Notes: generated by a model not told the origin, from the letters alone. A stretch of DNA of 64,000 nucleotides from Methylophilus sp. Leaf416 (GCF_001424665.1 NZ_LMQS01000002.1:558001-622000), one strand, 5' to 3'. Shown: positions 30,197 to 39,100, counted from the first letter of the stretch. Made by a program: numbers and translations.

Positions 30197-30232
30197 ATGA
30201 ATGCCCCATCCATTAACGGATTATTGGAATGA
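30197..30232 (+). CDS. Possible 11-residue leader peptide
   Basis: A short frame, MNAPSINGLLE, starts at or next to the predicted transcription start and ends in TGA that overlaps the methyltransferase ATG (ATGA). If translated, ribosomes would be delivered to the methyltransferase start, which otherwise has only a weak ribosome-binding site. No comparative support is available. Confidence 0.3.
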   Translation: MNAPSINGLLE

Positions 30233-33200
30233 CTGCGCCTCATATCACGCGATGGATTGATGCGCTTGGATATTCTGCCGCAGGAGTTTCGGCTTATCTG
30301 CAGCCTGGCGATGCCCCGGCAGATCATCCGTATGGACGCGAGATTGATATATTGCTGGGCGACTTAACATCGACAAGTGATGCAGCAGTCATTGATATTG
30401 AACAAACACCAACCATATTATTTGTCGATGCTAGCCAGCAATCCAATCCCCTGGATCATAATCAGATATTAAAATTGCGGCAGCATATCTGGAATCAGAA
30501 CCTAGTTTCAATCATCATCAGCATCGATGGCGATCATGCCGACGTGTTTCCCGTGACTAATAAACAAAGTGACGGTCAGCGCTACTATTTATCGGATTTG
30601 CATGAATCTGGCCCACTTTCCTTCACTGATATTGCGACCGGGAATATCCAGCAACGACTGCCCAACTGGTTCGACATCGATTCAAGAGTAGACCGCGAGT
30701 TGCTGCATAACCTTGGCCTGACTTTGCAAAAGATGGAATTGCAAAAAATCCCGCGCTCCGAATCCCAACTTATCCTTGGGCGAGTATTATTCGTGTCTTA
30801 TCTTGAGCATCGCGGCATTATTGGCAATTACTACAAAAAACAGCGCAATGTTGATTCTTTGCATGCCTTAATTCATCAAAGAAATCGAGAAGGCCTACGG
30901 ACTTTGTTCAAGTCATTAAAGAAAGATTTTAATGGCGACTTCCTCGAAGTAGAGGGCGAGACTCATATTGAGTGGAATGAAATTGCGGATAGCACTTTCA
31001 TGTTGCTGGACGCATTTCTTTCAAGAGTCAGTATGGAAACTGGTCAAACCAGTCTATGGAATTATGATTTCCGTTACATCCCAGTGGAACTTCTGTCCGG
31101 AATTTATGAGACCTTCCTGAATGAGGAAAAGCGAGCCAATGGGATTTATTACACGCCAAGACACTTGGCGAATCTTGCAGTTGATCTTGCCTTCCTGGAC
31201 AAGGCTCATCCGGAAAATGAAGTCGTCTACGATGCGGCATGTGGCTCCGGCATTTTACTGACCACGGCCTTTCGCCGAATGCTGCGTTCTGCTGAACACC
31301 GGCATGGGGATGTACTACCGATTGATAAACGAATCGACTTGCTTCTGGCGCATATTCGCGGTTCCGATTTGAGTGAAGCCGCCTGCAGAGTGACTGCATT
31401 CAGCTTGTACCTCGCCCTGATGGAAGATATTGCACCTGCAGACATTGCCCGGCTTTGTGATGATGCTAACGTAAAGCTTCCGCCACTGCTGGGACGAATA
31501 TTAATTGGTAGCACTGAAGGCGACTTTTTTAACAAGGGCAATAAGGTCGCTACGAAGGCACCCGAGGACGTCACAATCTTGCTTTCAAACCCGCCTTGGG
31601 GCGAACCAAAAGGCAACGACTCCCATTTATACGAAAGTTGGGCTGCAGAGTACAAGCTTAAGTTACCGCACAGAAACATAGCTGCGGCATTCGCTCACAA
31701 GGCAATAAAATCTGTCACCGCCAATGGCAGAGTGTGCCTGATTTTACCCGTTAAGTTATTTGCTTCAGATACCAGCCGTGACTTCTTGCATCAATGGATT
31801 TCTTCAATCCAAATCAAGCGCATCATCAATTTTTCTGATATTCGTCGGCTTTTATTCCCAAGTGCTATCCATCCCTGCGTTGTCGTTATTGGGGATGTGC
31901 GTGACCCATCAAATCTCGGGAGAATTCCAGCCCGTGAAATGATTGAGGTATGGCATGCCAAAGCGGATGTCAGCCTTGCATTTGGGCGATTGAGTGTCCA
32001 TGGCATTGATCGCCACACCATTCTGGCTTCACGCCTTGCAGATGATCCTGAAACATTCAGGGCTTCGACTTGGGGAATACAGTCAGACAGAGCAGTGATT
32101 GGTCGGCTTAGATTGTTTGGTGTACTTTCTGATCTGTTAACTGGAAAGCCAGCCAGATGGCAGCTTATCAAAGGATTCAATCAGACCCGTCATAGCTCAG
32201 AAAAACTGGACCCAGGCTTTCTCAAAAGCATGCGGTTTCTTGATACAAGAAACATCAGTAGAGAATTGCCTGTTCTGGATAATTCTATACTTGAAGAGTT
32301 TCCGGAGAGCATCACTTCAGTCGTATCACGTGGCAGCCAAAATGGTGCGGCATTCCATGGCGCAAGAGTATTATTTCCAGATGGCGCTGCCAGCAGTTTT
32401 AATGCTTATGCCATTTTTGCAAAGGGCGACTTCTGCTTCCGTCACACTTTAGCCGCACTCTGCGGCCCTGATGAAGATGAGGATATCTTGCGCTTTGTCG
32501 CAGTTTATCTCCGATCTCCATTGGCGGCATACTGCTTACTACACAATGCCTATGCTCTGACCTCAGAACGCACGCGAATAACCTTGGACGAAATCGAGTC
32601 ATTGCCATTTGCACTGCCAGAGCGGACTGGTAATCCAGAGAAAGCATGGAAAATCATCCATCACGTTGCGGATTTAACACGTGAAATTGAAACGATTGAT
32701 TTTGGGCGGGAAGAGTATTGGCAGAATCTCTCTCCGAAGATCAACAAACTGGTATATCAATATTTCGGCGTAAGCGAGAGAGAACTACCGCTAATCGAAG
32801 ATGCTTGCAATGCATTGATTCCAAGTGTTCAGCCCGGTACATATAAAGACATCCGGACTCCATTATCTGGTAGCCCTAGGCCACATGAAGTATCTGCATA
32901 TTTTGAGCGCCTGACATCCGAGTTATGTCTATGGCGCGACCGTATGGGTGGTCACGGCCAACTTATGACCTTTAATGATGCATCCCATGCCCAGAATAAT
33001 GCTGCAATCGGAATAGCTACGGTCGAACTAGTTGGACAATTGGAGCAAACTGAAGCCAAGGTTTCGAGGTCCAGAGTAGTGAATACCATGGAGTCGATTC
33101 GTGATGCAGGACTATGGCCAATGCAAGCCACGCGTGATTTGGCGTTATCCTCCGACTTCCTGATTTATGATGGTCCGCGAATTCATATTGTTAAACCTAT

Positions 33201-33285
33201 GGTGAGACGATATTGGCTCGAGAGACAAGCTTTTGATGACGCACGACGTATTGTCGAAGCCATAGGTGTTGCAACTCATGGATAA
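30229..33285 (+). CDS. N6-adenine DNA methyltransferase (large, restriction-modification type)
   Basis: A 1018-residue methyltransferase. An N-terminal region of about 300 residues precedes the core: SAM-binding motif I DAACGSG at 335-341 and catalytic motif IV NPPW at 454-457, the gamma-class adenine N6 arrangement of HsdM and type IIG enzymes. After the core, residues of about 620-830 look like a target-recognition region (FNQTRHSSEKLDPGF, then DTRNISREL), and the last 150 are helical. There is no helicase and no PD-(D/E)XK motif in this chain. The nuclease gene overlaps its end by eight bases, so the two probably form one restriction-modification unit. PglX-like and type I HsdM relatives are alternatives, but the usual partner genes are absent. 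Confidence 0.82.
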   Translation: MTAPHITRWIDALGYSAAGVSAYLQPGDAPADHPYGREIDILLGDLTSTSDAAVIDIEQTPTILFVDASQQSNPLDHNQILKLRQHIWNQNLVSIIISIDGDHADVFPVTNKQSDGQRYYLSDLHESGPLSFTDIATGNIQQRLPNWFDIDSRVDRELLHNLGLTLQKMELQKIPRSESQLILGRVLFVSYLEHRGIIGNYYKKQRNVDSLHALIHQRNREGLRTLFKSLKKDFNGDFLEVEGETHIEWNEIADSTFMLLDAFLSRVSMETGQTSLWNYDFRYIPVELLSGIYETFLNEEKRANGIYYTPRHLANLAVDLAFLDKAHPENEVVYDAACGSGILLTTAFRRMLRSAEHRHGDVLPIDKRIDLLLAHIRGSDLSEAACRVTAFSLYLALMEDIAPADIARLCDDANVKLPPLLGRILIGSTEGDFFNKGNKVATKAPEDVTILLSNPPWGEPKGNDSHLYESWAAEYKLKLPHRNIAAAFAHKAIKSVTANGRVCLILPVKLFASDTSRDFLHQWISSIQIKRIINFSDIRRLLFPSAIHPCVVVIGDVRDPSNLGRIPAREMIEVWHAKADVSLAFGRLSVHGIDRHTILASRLADDPETFRASTWGIQSDRAVIGRLRLFGVLSDLLTGKPARWQLIKGFNQTRHSSEKLDPGFLKSMRFLDTRNISRELPVLDNSILEEFPESITSVVSRGSQNGAAFHGARVLFPDGAASSFNAYAIFAKGDFCFRHTLAALCGPDEDEDILRFVAVYLRSPLAAYCLLHNAYALTSERTRITLDEIESLPFALPERTGNPEKAWKIIHHVADLTREIETIDFGREEYWQNLSPKINKLVYQYFGVSERELPLIEDACNALIPSVQPGTYKDIRTPLSGSPRPHEVSAYFERLTSELCLWRDRMGGHGQLMTFNDASHAQNNAAIGIATVELVGQLEQTEAKVSRSRVVNTMESIRDAGLWPMQATRDLALSSDFLIYDGPRIHIVKPMVRRYWLERQAFDDARRIVEAIGVATHG

Positions 33286-33991
33286 CCAAGATGATAAAAT
33301 TGCTGCATATGGCAGGCTGGCTCCCGCCTGGAATCAAGTTTATCCTGATGACGAATTCGGCAAAGTAGCTAAGTTTATTCAAGATCAATGGGTGAAAGTA
33401 GTCAGCCATAGGCCGGTGCACTTTCATCTAGGCAGCCATGAGAGCAAGCTGACCAAATTCTTTAATAGCATCCTTGAACAATTCAAAAGCGAAGCGGGCT
33501 TTATTGGCCATTTCACCAGTGAAGCAGTACATGGGGTTCCTGATCTTGAGCAGGGCTTATTGATGGATGAGCGACGCACGGATATCAGGTATTTATCCTC
33601 ACGTAGTGACCTGACAGTTACTTTTGAGTTTAAGAAACTAAAAGACAATCGTGATAGCAGACTTAAGTACTATGGTAAGAGTGGTGTATTACGCTTTGTA
33701 GAGGGCCATTATTCCAAAGAAAACTCTATAGGTGTGATGGTGGGCCTAGTGGGTAACAATTTCCCAGCTACTGTAACCAGCTTGCAGCGTGCTTTTGCCA
33801 TGACTGGAACCCATTCGCTTTTGCATATGATTCCTTGCCCACAAGGCAGGTATGTCCGGGACCCTTCAGATGCACTGCCAAGCATTGCTACCTTTGATAC
33901 TGAGCATTCCAGAGCTGTTTATGATGGGCGGCCTGAAATCCTTCTGTGCCATATGTTTCTCAATACACCGGACGCTAAACCTAAAACCTAA
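33278..33991 (+). CDS. Putative PD-(D/E)XK restriction endonuclease
   Basis: A 237-residue protein whose ATG lies within the methyltransferase stop region (eight-base overlap), implying coupled translation. It shows a PD-(D/E)XK-like arrangement: E54 in the helix SHESKLTKFF, D102 in RRTDIRYL, then E117-F118-K119 in LTVTFEFKK after a hydrophobic strand. This spacing and the strand context fit a restriction endonuclease-like fold. There are no other recognisable domains. An earlier GTG (33266) would add four residues. The function as the cleaving partner of the upstream methyltransferase is inference from position and motif. Confidence 0.65.
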   Translation: MDNQDDKIAAYGRLAPAWNQVYPDDEFGKVAKFIQDQWVKVVSHRPVHFHLGSHESKLTKFFNSILEQFKSEAGFIGHFTSEAVHGVPDLEQGLLMDERRTDIRYLSSRSDLTVTFEFKKLKDNRDSRLKYYGKSGVLRFVEGHYSKENSIGVMVGLVGNNFPATVTSLQRAFAMTGTHSLLHMIPCPQGRYVRDPSDALPSIATFDTEHSRAVYDGRPEILLCHMFLNTPDAKPKT

Positions 33992-34141
33992 GTATTGACC
34001 AGATTTACTGTCTTGCCCATAAATTGCACTGAGCTCTAAGTTGGACGACTTTCGCATTTAGCAAATAATGCAATTGCATCATCGCAATATTTGCAATCGC
34101 CCTGGCAACAGTCATGCATTAAAAAAGCCACTAAACAGATA

Positions 34142-34321
34142 GTGCTGTCACAAGAAGGATTTCAATTATCGTCAACTGAATCATATATCACTTACATAGA
34201 TGAAGACCTCGAAGACTGGGATGCGGTTTGGGATGGAATGAAGCAACATCTCGAGGCCTTAGACGCGCCAGAGCAATTGGAACTTGCTCTATTGAGTGCA
34301 ATTTCCTCGTCTTTTGCATAG
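34142..34321 (+). CDS. Doubtful small acidic protein
   Basis: A 59-residue frame from a GTG; a longer form from TTG 34091 is also open. The protein is acidic (YIDEDLEDWDAVWDGM) and helical, with no family I recognise. It occupies part of the 449-base gap between the nuclease and the acetyltransferase operon; the rest of that gap shows no gene or clear signal. The acidity recalls antitoxins or inhibitors, but that is weak. Confidence 0.3.
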   Translation: MLSQEGFQLSSTESYITYIDEDLEDWDAVWDGMKQHLEALDAPEQLELALLSAISSSFA

Positions 34322-34440
34322 CATTAAGGGATATACAACTTCATCAAAATGGTGATGACGATTGGGAATTAATTGACCAATAATGGTGTTATAGTGGTAA
34401 AAATATCTATCAAATAAAATACAACAAATATGGGTGCTGC

Positions 34441-35499
34441 ATGCGCAATCTTACTTACTGTGAGTTTGGAGATGTTGATTTAGGTGACAAATTTTTTGAT
34501 TCCTTAAAAGCGGATTACCCAAAATTTGTTGGCTGGTTTAATACTAAAGCCGCCTCTAAAGAAAAGGCTTATGTTTTTTACCGAATCAAAGACAATATTG
34601 ATGGTTTTTTGTATTTGAAAATCGAAGAAGGTGAGGTTAATGAAGTCATTCCTCCCTTACCCAATGGTAAACATCTTAAGGTTGGCACTCTAAAGATTAA
34701 CGCTCACGGTACAAAACTGGGCGAAAGATTTATCAAAAAGCTATTGGACTACGCTGTCTTGCAAGATGTAGATGACATATACGTAACAGTATTTGAAAAA
34801 CATGCTCCGTTAATTGATCTTTTAACCCGCTATGGATTTGTGCAAGTTGGCATTAAGAAAAACGATCAAGGTGAGGAGATTGTTCTTGTTCGTGATATGT
34901 CAGTTACAAGTGGGGACATATTAAAAGATTACCCATTCATCTTACCCAATCAGGGTGATCCTTATTTGTTAGCAATTTGGCCAAAATACCACACAAAGTT
35001 TTTGCCAGATTCTAAGTTGAATAATGAATCATTTGATATCTTAGAAGATGTCTCACATACAAATAGTATCCATAAAGTTTATATATCTGGAATTCCAGCA
35101 ACTGGAAAACTAAAACAAGGCGATATTTTAGTACTTTACCGAACCACCGATAAATCGGGAAAAGCTTATTTTAGGTCTGTTGCAACGTCTATATGCGTTG
35201 TACAAGAAACAAGAAAAGTGAATAGCTTTGGAACATTTAAGGAATTTATTAAATATGTAAAACCATACAGTGTGTTTAGTCATGAAGAACTGAATGAGTA
35301 TTACACAAAAAAAGCTAAATATAATGTGATCAAGTTTACGTACAATGCCGCTTTGGTAAAAAGAGTAATTCGTAAGTTGTTGTTGGAAGAAGTTGCTGTT
35401 TCGGTCCAACCAAGGTGGGACTTTAGAAAATTGTCAAATAAGCAACTTGAAAAAATTATTAGTATTGGAAGTCTAGATGAAAATTTTATTGTCGATTAA
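34441..35499 (+). CDS. GNAT acetyltransferase fused to a PUA/ASCH-like domain
   Basis: A 352-residue two-domain protein. Residues 1-152 form a GNAT fold with the acetyl-CoA loop in HGTKLGERFIKKLLDYA (89-105) and a final strand YGFVQVGIKKND. Residues of about 165-350 form a second domain with mixed strands (LLAIWPKYHTKFLPD, KVYISGI, KLKQGDILVLYRT) that resembles the PUA/EVE/ASCH group of modified-nucleic-acid binders; this part is less certain. The gene overlaps the following ASCH gene by 23 bases. Its GNAT part shares the YPKFVGWF / G..ERF pattern with the third gene of the operon, so the two are probably paralogues. It is AT-rich compared with its neighbours. I infer a role in modification of RNA or protein. 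Confidence 0.7.
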   Translation: MRNLTYCEFGDVDLGDKFFDSLKADYPKFVGWFNTKAASKEKAYVFYRIKDNIDGFLYLKIEEGEVNEVIPPLPNGKHLKVGTLKINAHGTKLGERFIKKLLDYAVLQDVDDIYVTVFEKHAPLIDLLTRYGFVQVGIKKNDQGEEIVLVRDMSVTSGDILKDYPFILPNQGDPYLLAIWPKYHTKFLPDSKLNNESFDILEDVSHTNSIHKVYISGIPATGKLKQGDILVLYRTTDKSGKAYFRSVATSICVVQETRKVNSFGTFKEFIKYVKPYSVFSHEELNEYYTKKAKYNVIKFTYNAALVKRVIRKLLLEEVAVSVQPRWDFRKLSNKQLEKIISIGSLDENFIVD

Positions 35500-35884
35500 A
35501 CCTGAGTTTGCCCTTAAGATTTTGAATGGGGACAAAAAATTTGAGTTCAGAAAATCAGCATTTGCGAATGTAGGTGCGACGTGTGTAGTTATATATGCCA
35601 CTAAGCCACTGGGAATGATCATAGGCGAGTTCGATGTCTCTGAAGTTTTTATAGATGCACCAGAAAATATATGGGAAAGAACAAAAAAATTCGCAGGTAT
35701 AGGTAAAGTCAAATTTGATGAATATTATTTAGGTAGAGAGACTGCCGTTGCATTAGTAGTCGGTGAGGTGAGAAAGTATGACGTCCCTTTAGAGCTCGGT
35801 GACCTAGGCGAAAAGATTACTCCACCTCAGTCATTTAGGTACTTGAATGAATCATTTCAACATGCACAACTCCAACTAATTTAG
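35477..35884 (+). CDS. ASCH-domain protein
   Basis: A 135-residue single-domain protein. The N-terminus LLSIKPEFALKILNGDKKFEFRK is the ASCH signature (S-x-K-P near the start, G-x-K then E-x-R-K; residues 5-26), a PUA-like fold that binds RNA or modified bases. One ASCH family member, E. coli YqfB, hydrolyses N4-acetylcytidine; whether that activity is shared here cannot be judged from the sequence. It overlaps the upstream acetyltransferase by 23 bases and precedes another acetyltransferase by ten, so the products probably work together. Confidence 0.8.
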   Translation: MKILLSIKPEFALKILNGDKKFEFRKSAFANVGATCVVIYATKPLGMIIGEFDVSEVFIDAPENIWERTKKFAGIGKVKFDEYYLGRETAVALVVGEVRKYDVPLELGDLGEKITPPQSFRYLNESFQHAQLQLI

Positions 35885-35894
35885 AATTTACATT

Positions 35895-36392
35895 GTGAAA
35901 ACTATTTTTCTAAATCAAGAGTTATTACTTAATGCACCAGAGTACGCAGAATTGCTCGTTGATGAATCGAGAAAGATGCTCCTCGATATGTCTAACTATT
36001 ATCCGAATTTTACGGATTGGTTTGATCAAACGGTGATTCCTGGGCTTGAGTCTGGTGAACGTACTATCATCTTGCTTAAAGATATGAATAAGCCTATTGC
36101 TGGGCTTGGTATTGTTAAAGATACCCTAGAAGAAAAGAAATTATGCTGCCTAAGAGTTAGAGACCAATACAACGGGTCTGGCCTAGGGGTTCGTCTATTC
36201 AAACATTCATTTGCTGAGCTTGGTACTGACATGCCGTTATTGTCAGTTTCTTCTGAAAAACTACCAGAGTTCAAACGTGTTTTTGATTATTTCGGGTTTG
36301 AATTCGGCGAAGAATATACGGGAATTTACAGGCCTAAGAAAAAAGAGATGAGCTTCAATGGTGAGCTCCTAAACACTAAATACTCATTTTGA
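35895..36392 (+). CDS. GNAT acetyltransferase (second of the operon)
   Basis: A 165-residue GNAT protein starting at GTG. The motif-A loop is LRVRDQYNGSGLGVRLFKHS (86-105), and YFGFEFGEEYTGIYR forms the C-terminal strand. It shares several local patterns with the N-terminal domain of the first gene of this operon (YPNFTDWF versus YPKFVGWF). No N-terminal targeting signal is present. It ends in a nine-base convergent overlap with the membrane-protein gene. Substrate unknown. Confidence 0.78.
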   Translation: MKTIFLNQELLLNAPEYAELLVDESRKMLLDMSNYYPNFTDWFDQTVIPGLESGERTIILLKDMNKPIAGLGIVKDTLEEKKLCCLRVRDQYNGSGLGVRLFKHSFAELGTDMPLLSVSSEKLPEFKRVFDYFGFEFGEEYTGIYRPKKKEMSFNGELLNTKYSF

Positions 36393-37580
36393 TTTAAGTT
36401 TAGTCAAAATCTGAATAACTTTGTCCAGTGTTGCGTTGTATCGGCTACTACGCTGCAACGCAGCAAAGATACTGGGGCTAAAAATTGCTAGCATTCCAAG
36501 TGCTATAACTCCAATTATCAACCAGTAATCTTTGTTGGTAGCCTGATGGGGATCAGATAGTATTTCCCATAGACCATTCCCTGCCATACCAAACCCTAAG
36601 CCTAAAAATATAAATCTGCAAATATGTAAAATTCCGGAACTGGTTTCAGAGAATCTACCAAGTGCCACTAAGTCTTTGACTGGATAGTTTTCATCTTGGA
36701 TGTTGGACTTGGTCCATTGATAACCTAAATAATTCCGTACTGAATCTCTAACATCCTTATCAGAATCGGAATGGCTTTCAACGTAATAATTCCATATTTC
36801 CTCATCTGTTAAAGATCTGCAGCCCACAAAGTTCTGGCCTTGAAAAATACACTCCTGATTTCTATTGATTGTTAGAAAGAAATGAATTTTCTTTAGTGGA
36901 GGAAATATCACTTTGTCACTGTTGATTAGCAACTCTTTAGGGATGCCTCTTCTGACGTTGATTCGAAAGTCAACTATTCTTGTACTTACGTAAGAGCTCA
37001 AAATATTACTATCGGGCTGGCAAAAAATGGACTGATAAAAATTTCTTGGAATGTTGATGATTCGAAAACGGACGTAAAGTCGATCAATATTTTCTTTATA
37101 AATCTCATAAGGCTTTAAAGCTGGAATCTTAATTTTTAAATTTGTAATTTCATCTTTAGTGGAGAGATTGGTATAGGAGATAGTGATGTCTTGTGGAGCT
37201 AATCTCAATAATAAAAATTTATTTTGAATCGCGGTCGACTGATTCGCTATGTCCTCTGCATTCTTTAACAAGTGAACTAAAGCTATATTGGTATCGGCTC
37301 TCCCATTGTATTGAACCGATTCATTAAAAATAGCAGCAATACTTTGCTCACTATTTAACGATGTTCCTAAATCATAGACATTTGAGTCATCCAGTCTCCA
37401 AGGAATAGTAATTTCAATTGAATCAATTTCTTTCCACTGAGAAATCATTAGACCCATATCAATAAATGGCTTTCCGATTTCCCATAAATTGATATGAAGC
37501 TCATCTAATGGCTTTATAGGCTGTGTGAAGCCATCCTTAAGATGATATCTAATTAAAATTCCGGTGAATGTTTTATCCAT
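36384..37580 (-). CDS. Membrane protein of unknown function, paired with a P-loop kinase
   Basis: A 398-residue protein. Residues 1 to about 310 look soluble and beta-rich, with no family I recognise. The C-terminus has two transmembrane helices (FIFLGLGFGMAGNGLW and WLIIGVIALGMLAIF) and a short basic tail. The gene begins six bases after the P-loop kinase gene on the same strand, so they form a two-gene unit. A large soluble sensor or effector domain anchored by a two-helix membrane hairpin is common among abortive-infection effectors, but this is inference. It is very AT-rich compared with the core genome. Confidence 0.7.
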   Translation of the reverse strand: MDKTFTGILIRYHLKDGFTQPIKPLDELHINLWEIGKPFIDMGLMISQWKEIDSIEITIPWRLDDSNVYDLGTSLNSEQSIAAIFNESVQYNGRADTNIALVHLLKNAEDIANQSTAIQNKFLLLRLAPQDITISYTNLSTKDEITNLKIKIPALKPYEIYKENIDRLYVRFRIINIPRNFYQSIFCQPDSNILSSYVSTRIVDFRINVRRGIPKELLINSDKVIFPPLKKIHFFLTINRNQECIFQGQNFVGCRSLTDEEIWNYYVESHSDSDKDVRDSVRNYLGYQWTKSNIQDENYPVKDLVALGRFSETSSGILHICRFIFLGLGFGMAGNGLWEILSDPHQATNKDYWLIIGVIALGMLAIFSPSIFAALQRSSRYNATLDKVIQILTKLKSK

Positions 37581-37585
37581 GTGAT

Positions 37586-38113
37586 CTATTCTTTTAGAAG
37601 ATTATTGACCGCTTCATTGAAATCTTTTTGGGATGGGCTATTTAATTTTATAAGTGGTATTTCTATCTTTTTACAAATATATTCGGCACGCGCACGCTCT
37701 TTTGAGAAAAATAAGTCTAAATCCACTTCAGCAGAAATACCATCACGGTTCATTAATCTCTCCGTAACTGTCGGTAAATCAGTTTCTATTAATATGCATG
37801 CAGAAAATTTGGCTTGAACAAAAATGTTTTCAGGCACACATTCAAACTCATTTGCTGACTTCAATAAAACAAAATGACCATCTAAGAGAAGAAGTTCATT
37901 CCCTTGAAATCTTTTCAATGCCTCCAACAAGGCTGTTTGATTACGATCGATATCAGAAACATATTTATCTGCTCCCCAATTTTCAACTTTTAGCTGCTGC
38001 TTTATCAATTGGCTGGCTGATGAATGAATCGCATTTTCATGTTCATTTTCAGAATAAGCCTTACATAAATAAGATTTTCCTACTCCATGAATGCCCGCCA
38101 CAAATATAATCAT
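37586..38113 (-). CDS. P-loop NTPase of the kinase type
   Basis: A 175-residue protein with a perfect Walker A, GIHGVGKS, next to the N-terminus after one strand, and a Walker B-like LLLLDGHFV near the middle. The helix with RLMNRDG and KERARAEYICKKI is like the lid region of adenylate- or shikimate-type kinases. The start at the ATG 38113 is chosen over a TTG at 38125 because GAAG lies at a good distance upstream. The gene is directly followed by the membrane-protein gene. Its substrate cannot be read; a small nucleotide or nucleoside is plausible. Confidence 0.78.
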   Translation of the reverse strand: MIIFVAGIHGVGKSYLCKAYSENEHENAIHSSASQLIKQQLKVENWGADKYVSDIDRNQTALLEALKRFQGNELLLLDGHFVLLKSANEFECVPENIFVQAKFSACILIETDLPTVTERLMNRDGISAEVDLDLFFSKERARAEYICKKIEIPLIKLNSPSQKDFNEAVNNLLKE

Positions 38114-38248
38114 TTTTATCTTCAATTAATATGTTTTGCAAGTATAGTAATCTAAATTGTTAATTATTGAACCTTTCAAATCAAGGTTGTGTGAAATCTT
38201 TTAGCTGATGTTATCGTCAGTCCTTAATTGTAAAAGTTAGAGTATCCA

Positions 38249-38758
38249 ATGCATCGACCAGAAGAGCATGATCACTACTTAGATTTCGAACAGATCAAAA
38301 GGAACGCATTTGTCCTTTTGAATCTTGGCTATGGGTTAAATCGGCTTTTAGAAGACGGGGAAGGTGATGTTGCGTACAGAAAAGATTCCGCATTATTTCG
38401 TGAGTACGGGAAGATGTATGAAAGCGAGATTTCAACTCGGTTATTGAGCGCTGCCGTAACAGCAAGAGTTTTAGATGACAAGCTGATTAATTCAAAATCA
38501 GATGGTACGGCCACCAAATTTCCTCACGGAGAATATATGCTTGGTGATGACGAGAATGGTGAACCTATCAACTTAAGGCAGTGCTTCAATAAAATCATTC
38601 ACGCCTCCCGGATTTACCACGAGTTAATGCAACTCCCAGAGGTTTATTTGTCTGGCAAACAGCAAAATGAAAAGGAATGGCATATCCGGCTATTCTTATT
38701 GCCCTTCTGTACGGCGTTATATCAATGGGTCGATCATTATCAACGCGACCACACTTAA
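38249..38758 (+). CDS. All-helical protein of unknown function
   Basis: A 169-residue soluble protein that appears all alpha, with a long central helix (SEISTRLLSAAVTARVLDDKL) and the segment LRQCFNKIIHASRIYHEL. The NKIIHA pattern, with an arginine a few residues before it, recalls HEPN-type helical bundles (R-x-H), but the spacing is seven rather than four to six, so this is only a suggestion. It is divergent from the P-loop kinase unit and upstream of the antitoxin-like gene. No family is recognised. Confidence 0.65.
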   Translation: MHRPEEHDHYLDFEQIKRNAFVLLNLGYGLNRLLEDGEGDVAYRKDSALFREYGKMYESEISTRLLSAAVTARVLDDKLINSKSDGTATKFPHGEYMLGDDENGEPINLRQCFNKIIHASRIYHELMQLPEVYLSGKQQNEKEWHIRLFLLPFCTALYQWVDHYQRDHT

Positions 38759-38850
38759 CAGAGGTACAATAAAATTTCAACGCTATACTTAGATGACAAG
38801 TCTACTTAGTTGCGTAAGGTAGCAACACTCTTTATTTAAGGAGTTCACGG

Positions 38851-39057
38851 ATGAACAGTGAAAGTCTTTCTTTAAGCTGGGGGCGTATACGTTCTTTAGC
38901 AATTGATACATTTAGTTCTGAGGCAAAAGCAGATGCATGGCTCAATAAACCTCACACAATATTAGGGAATACTCCGATTGCTACTGCCGAATCATCCTAT
39001 GGGTACGCAGAGGTTGAGAGAATGCTTCACGCTATTGGCTTTGGTGGAACTGTTTAA
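38851..39057 (+). CDS. Solitary MbcA/ParS/Xre-type antitoxin domain
   Basis: A 68-residue protein consisting almost only of the toxin-binding domain of MbcA/ParS/Xre antitoxins (DUF2384): EAKADAWLNKPHTILGNTPI, then YGYAEVERMLHAIGFG. In known systems this domain neutralises RES-domain NAD-degrading toxins. No RES gene lies beside it, and the N-terminal Xre helix-turn-helix is missing. The strong AAGGAG nine bases before the ATG shows that it is meant to be translated. It may be an orphan antitoxin that protects the island or the host, or a relic. Confidence 0.75.
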   Translation: MNSESLSLSWGRIRSLAIDTFSSEAKADAWLNKPHTILGNTPIATAESSYGYAEVERMLHAIGFGGTV

Positions 39058-39100
39058 GCAATCTACAATCATTTGATTTTGAAATTACGGATGCGTGAAA

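Noticed and set aside
30229-33991. BREX or DISARM system
   Set aside because: The regulator and methyltransferase fit, but no PglZ, BrxC, helicase or phospholipase D gene is present.
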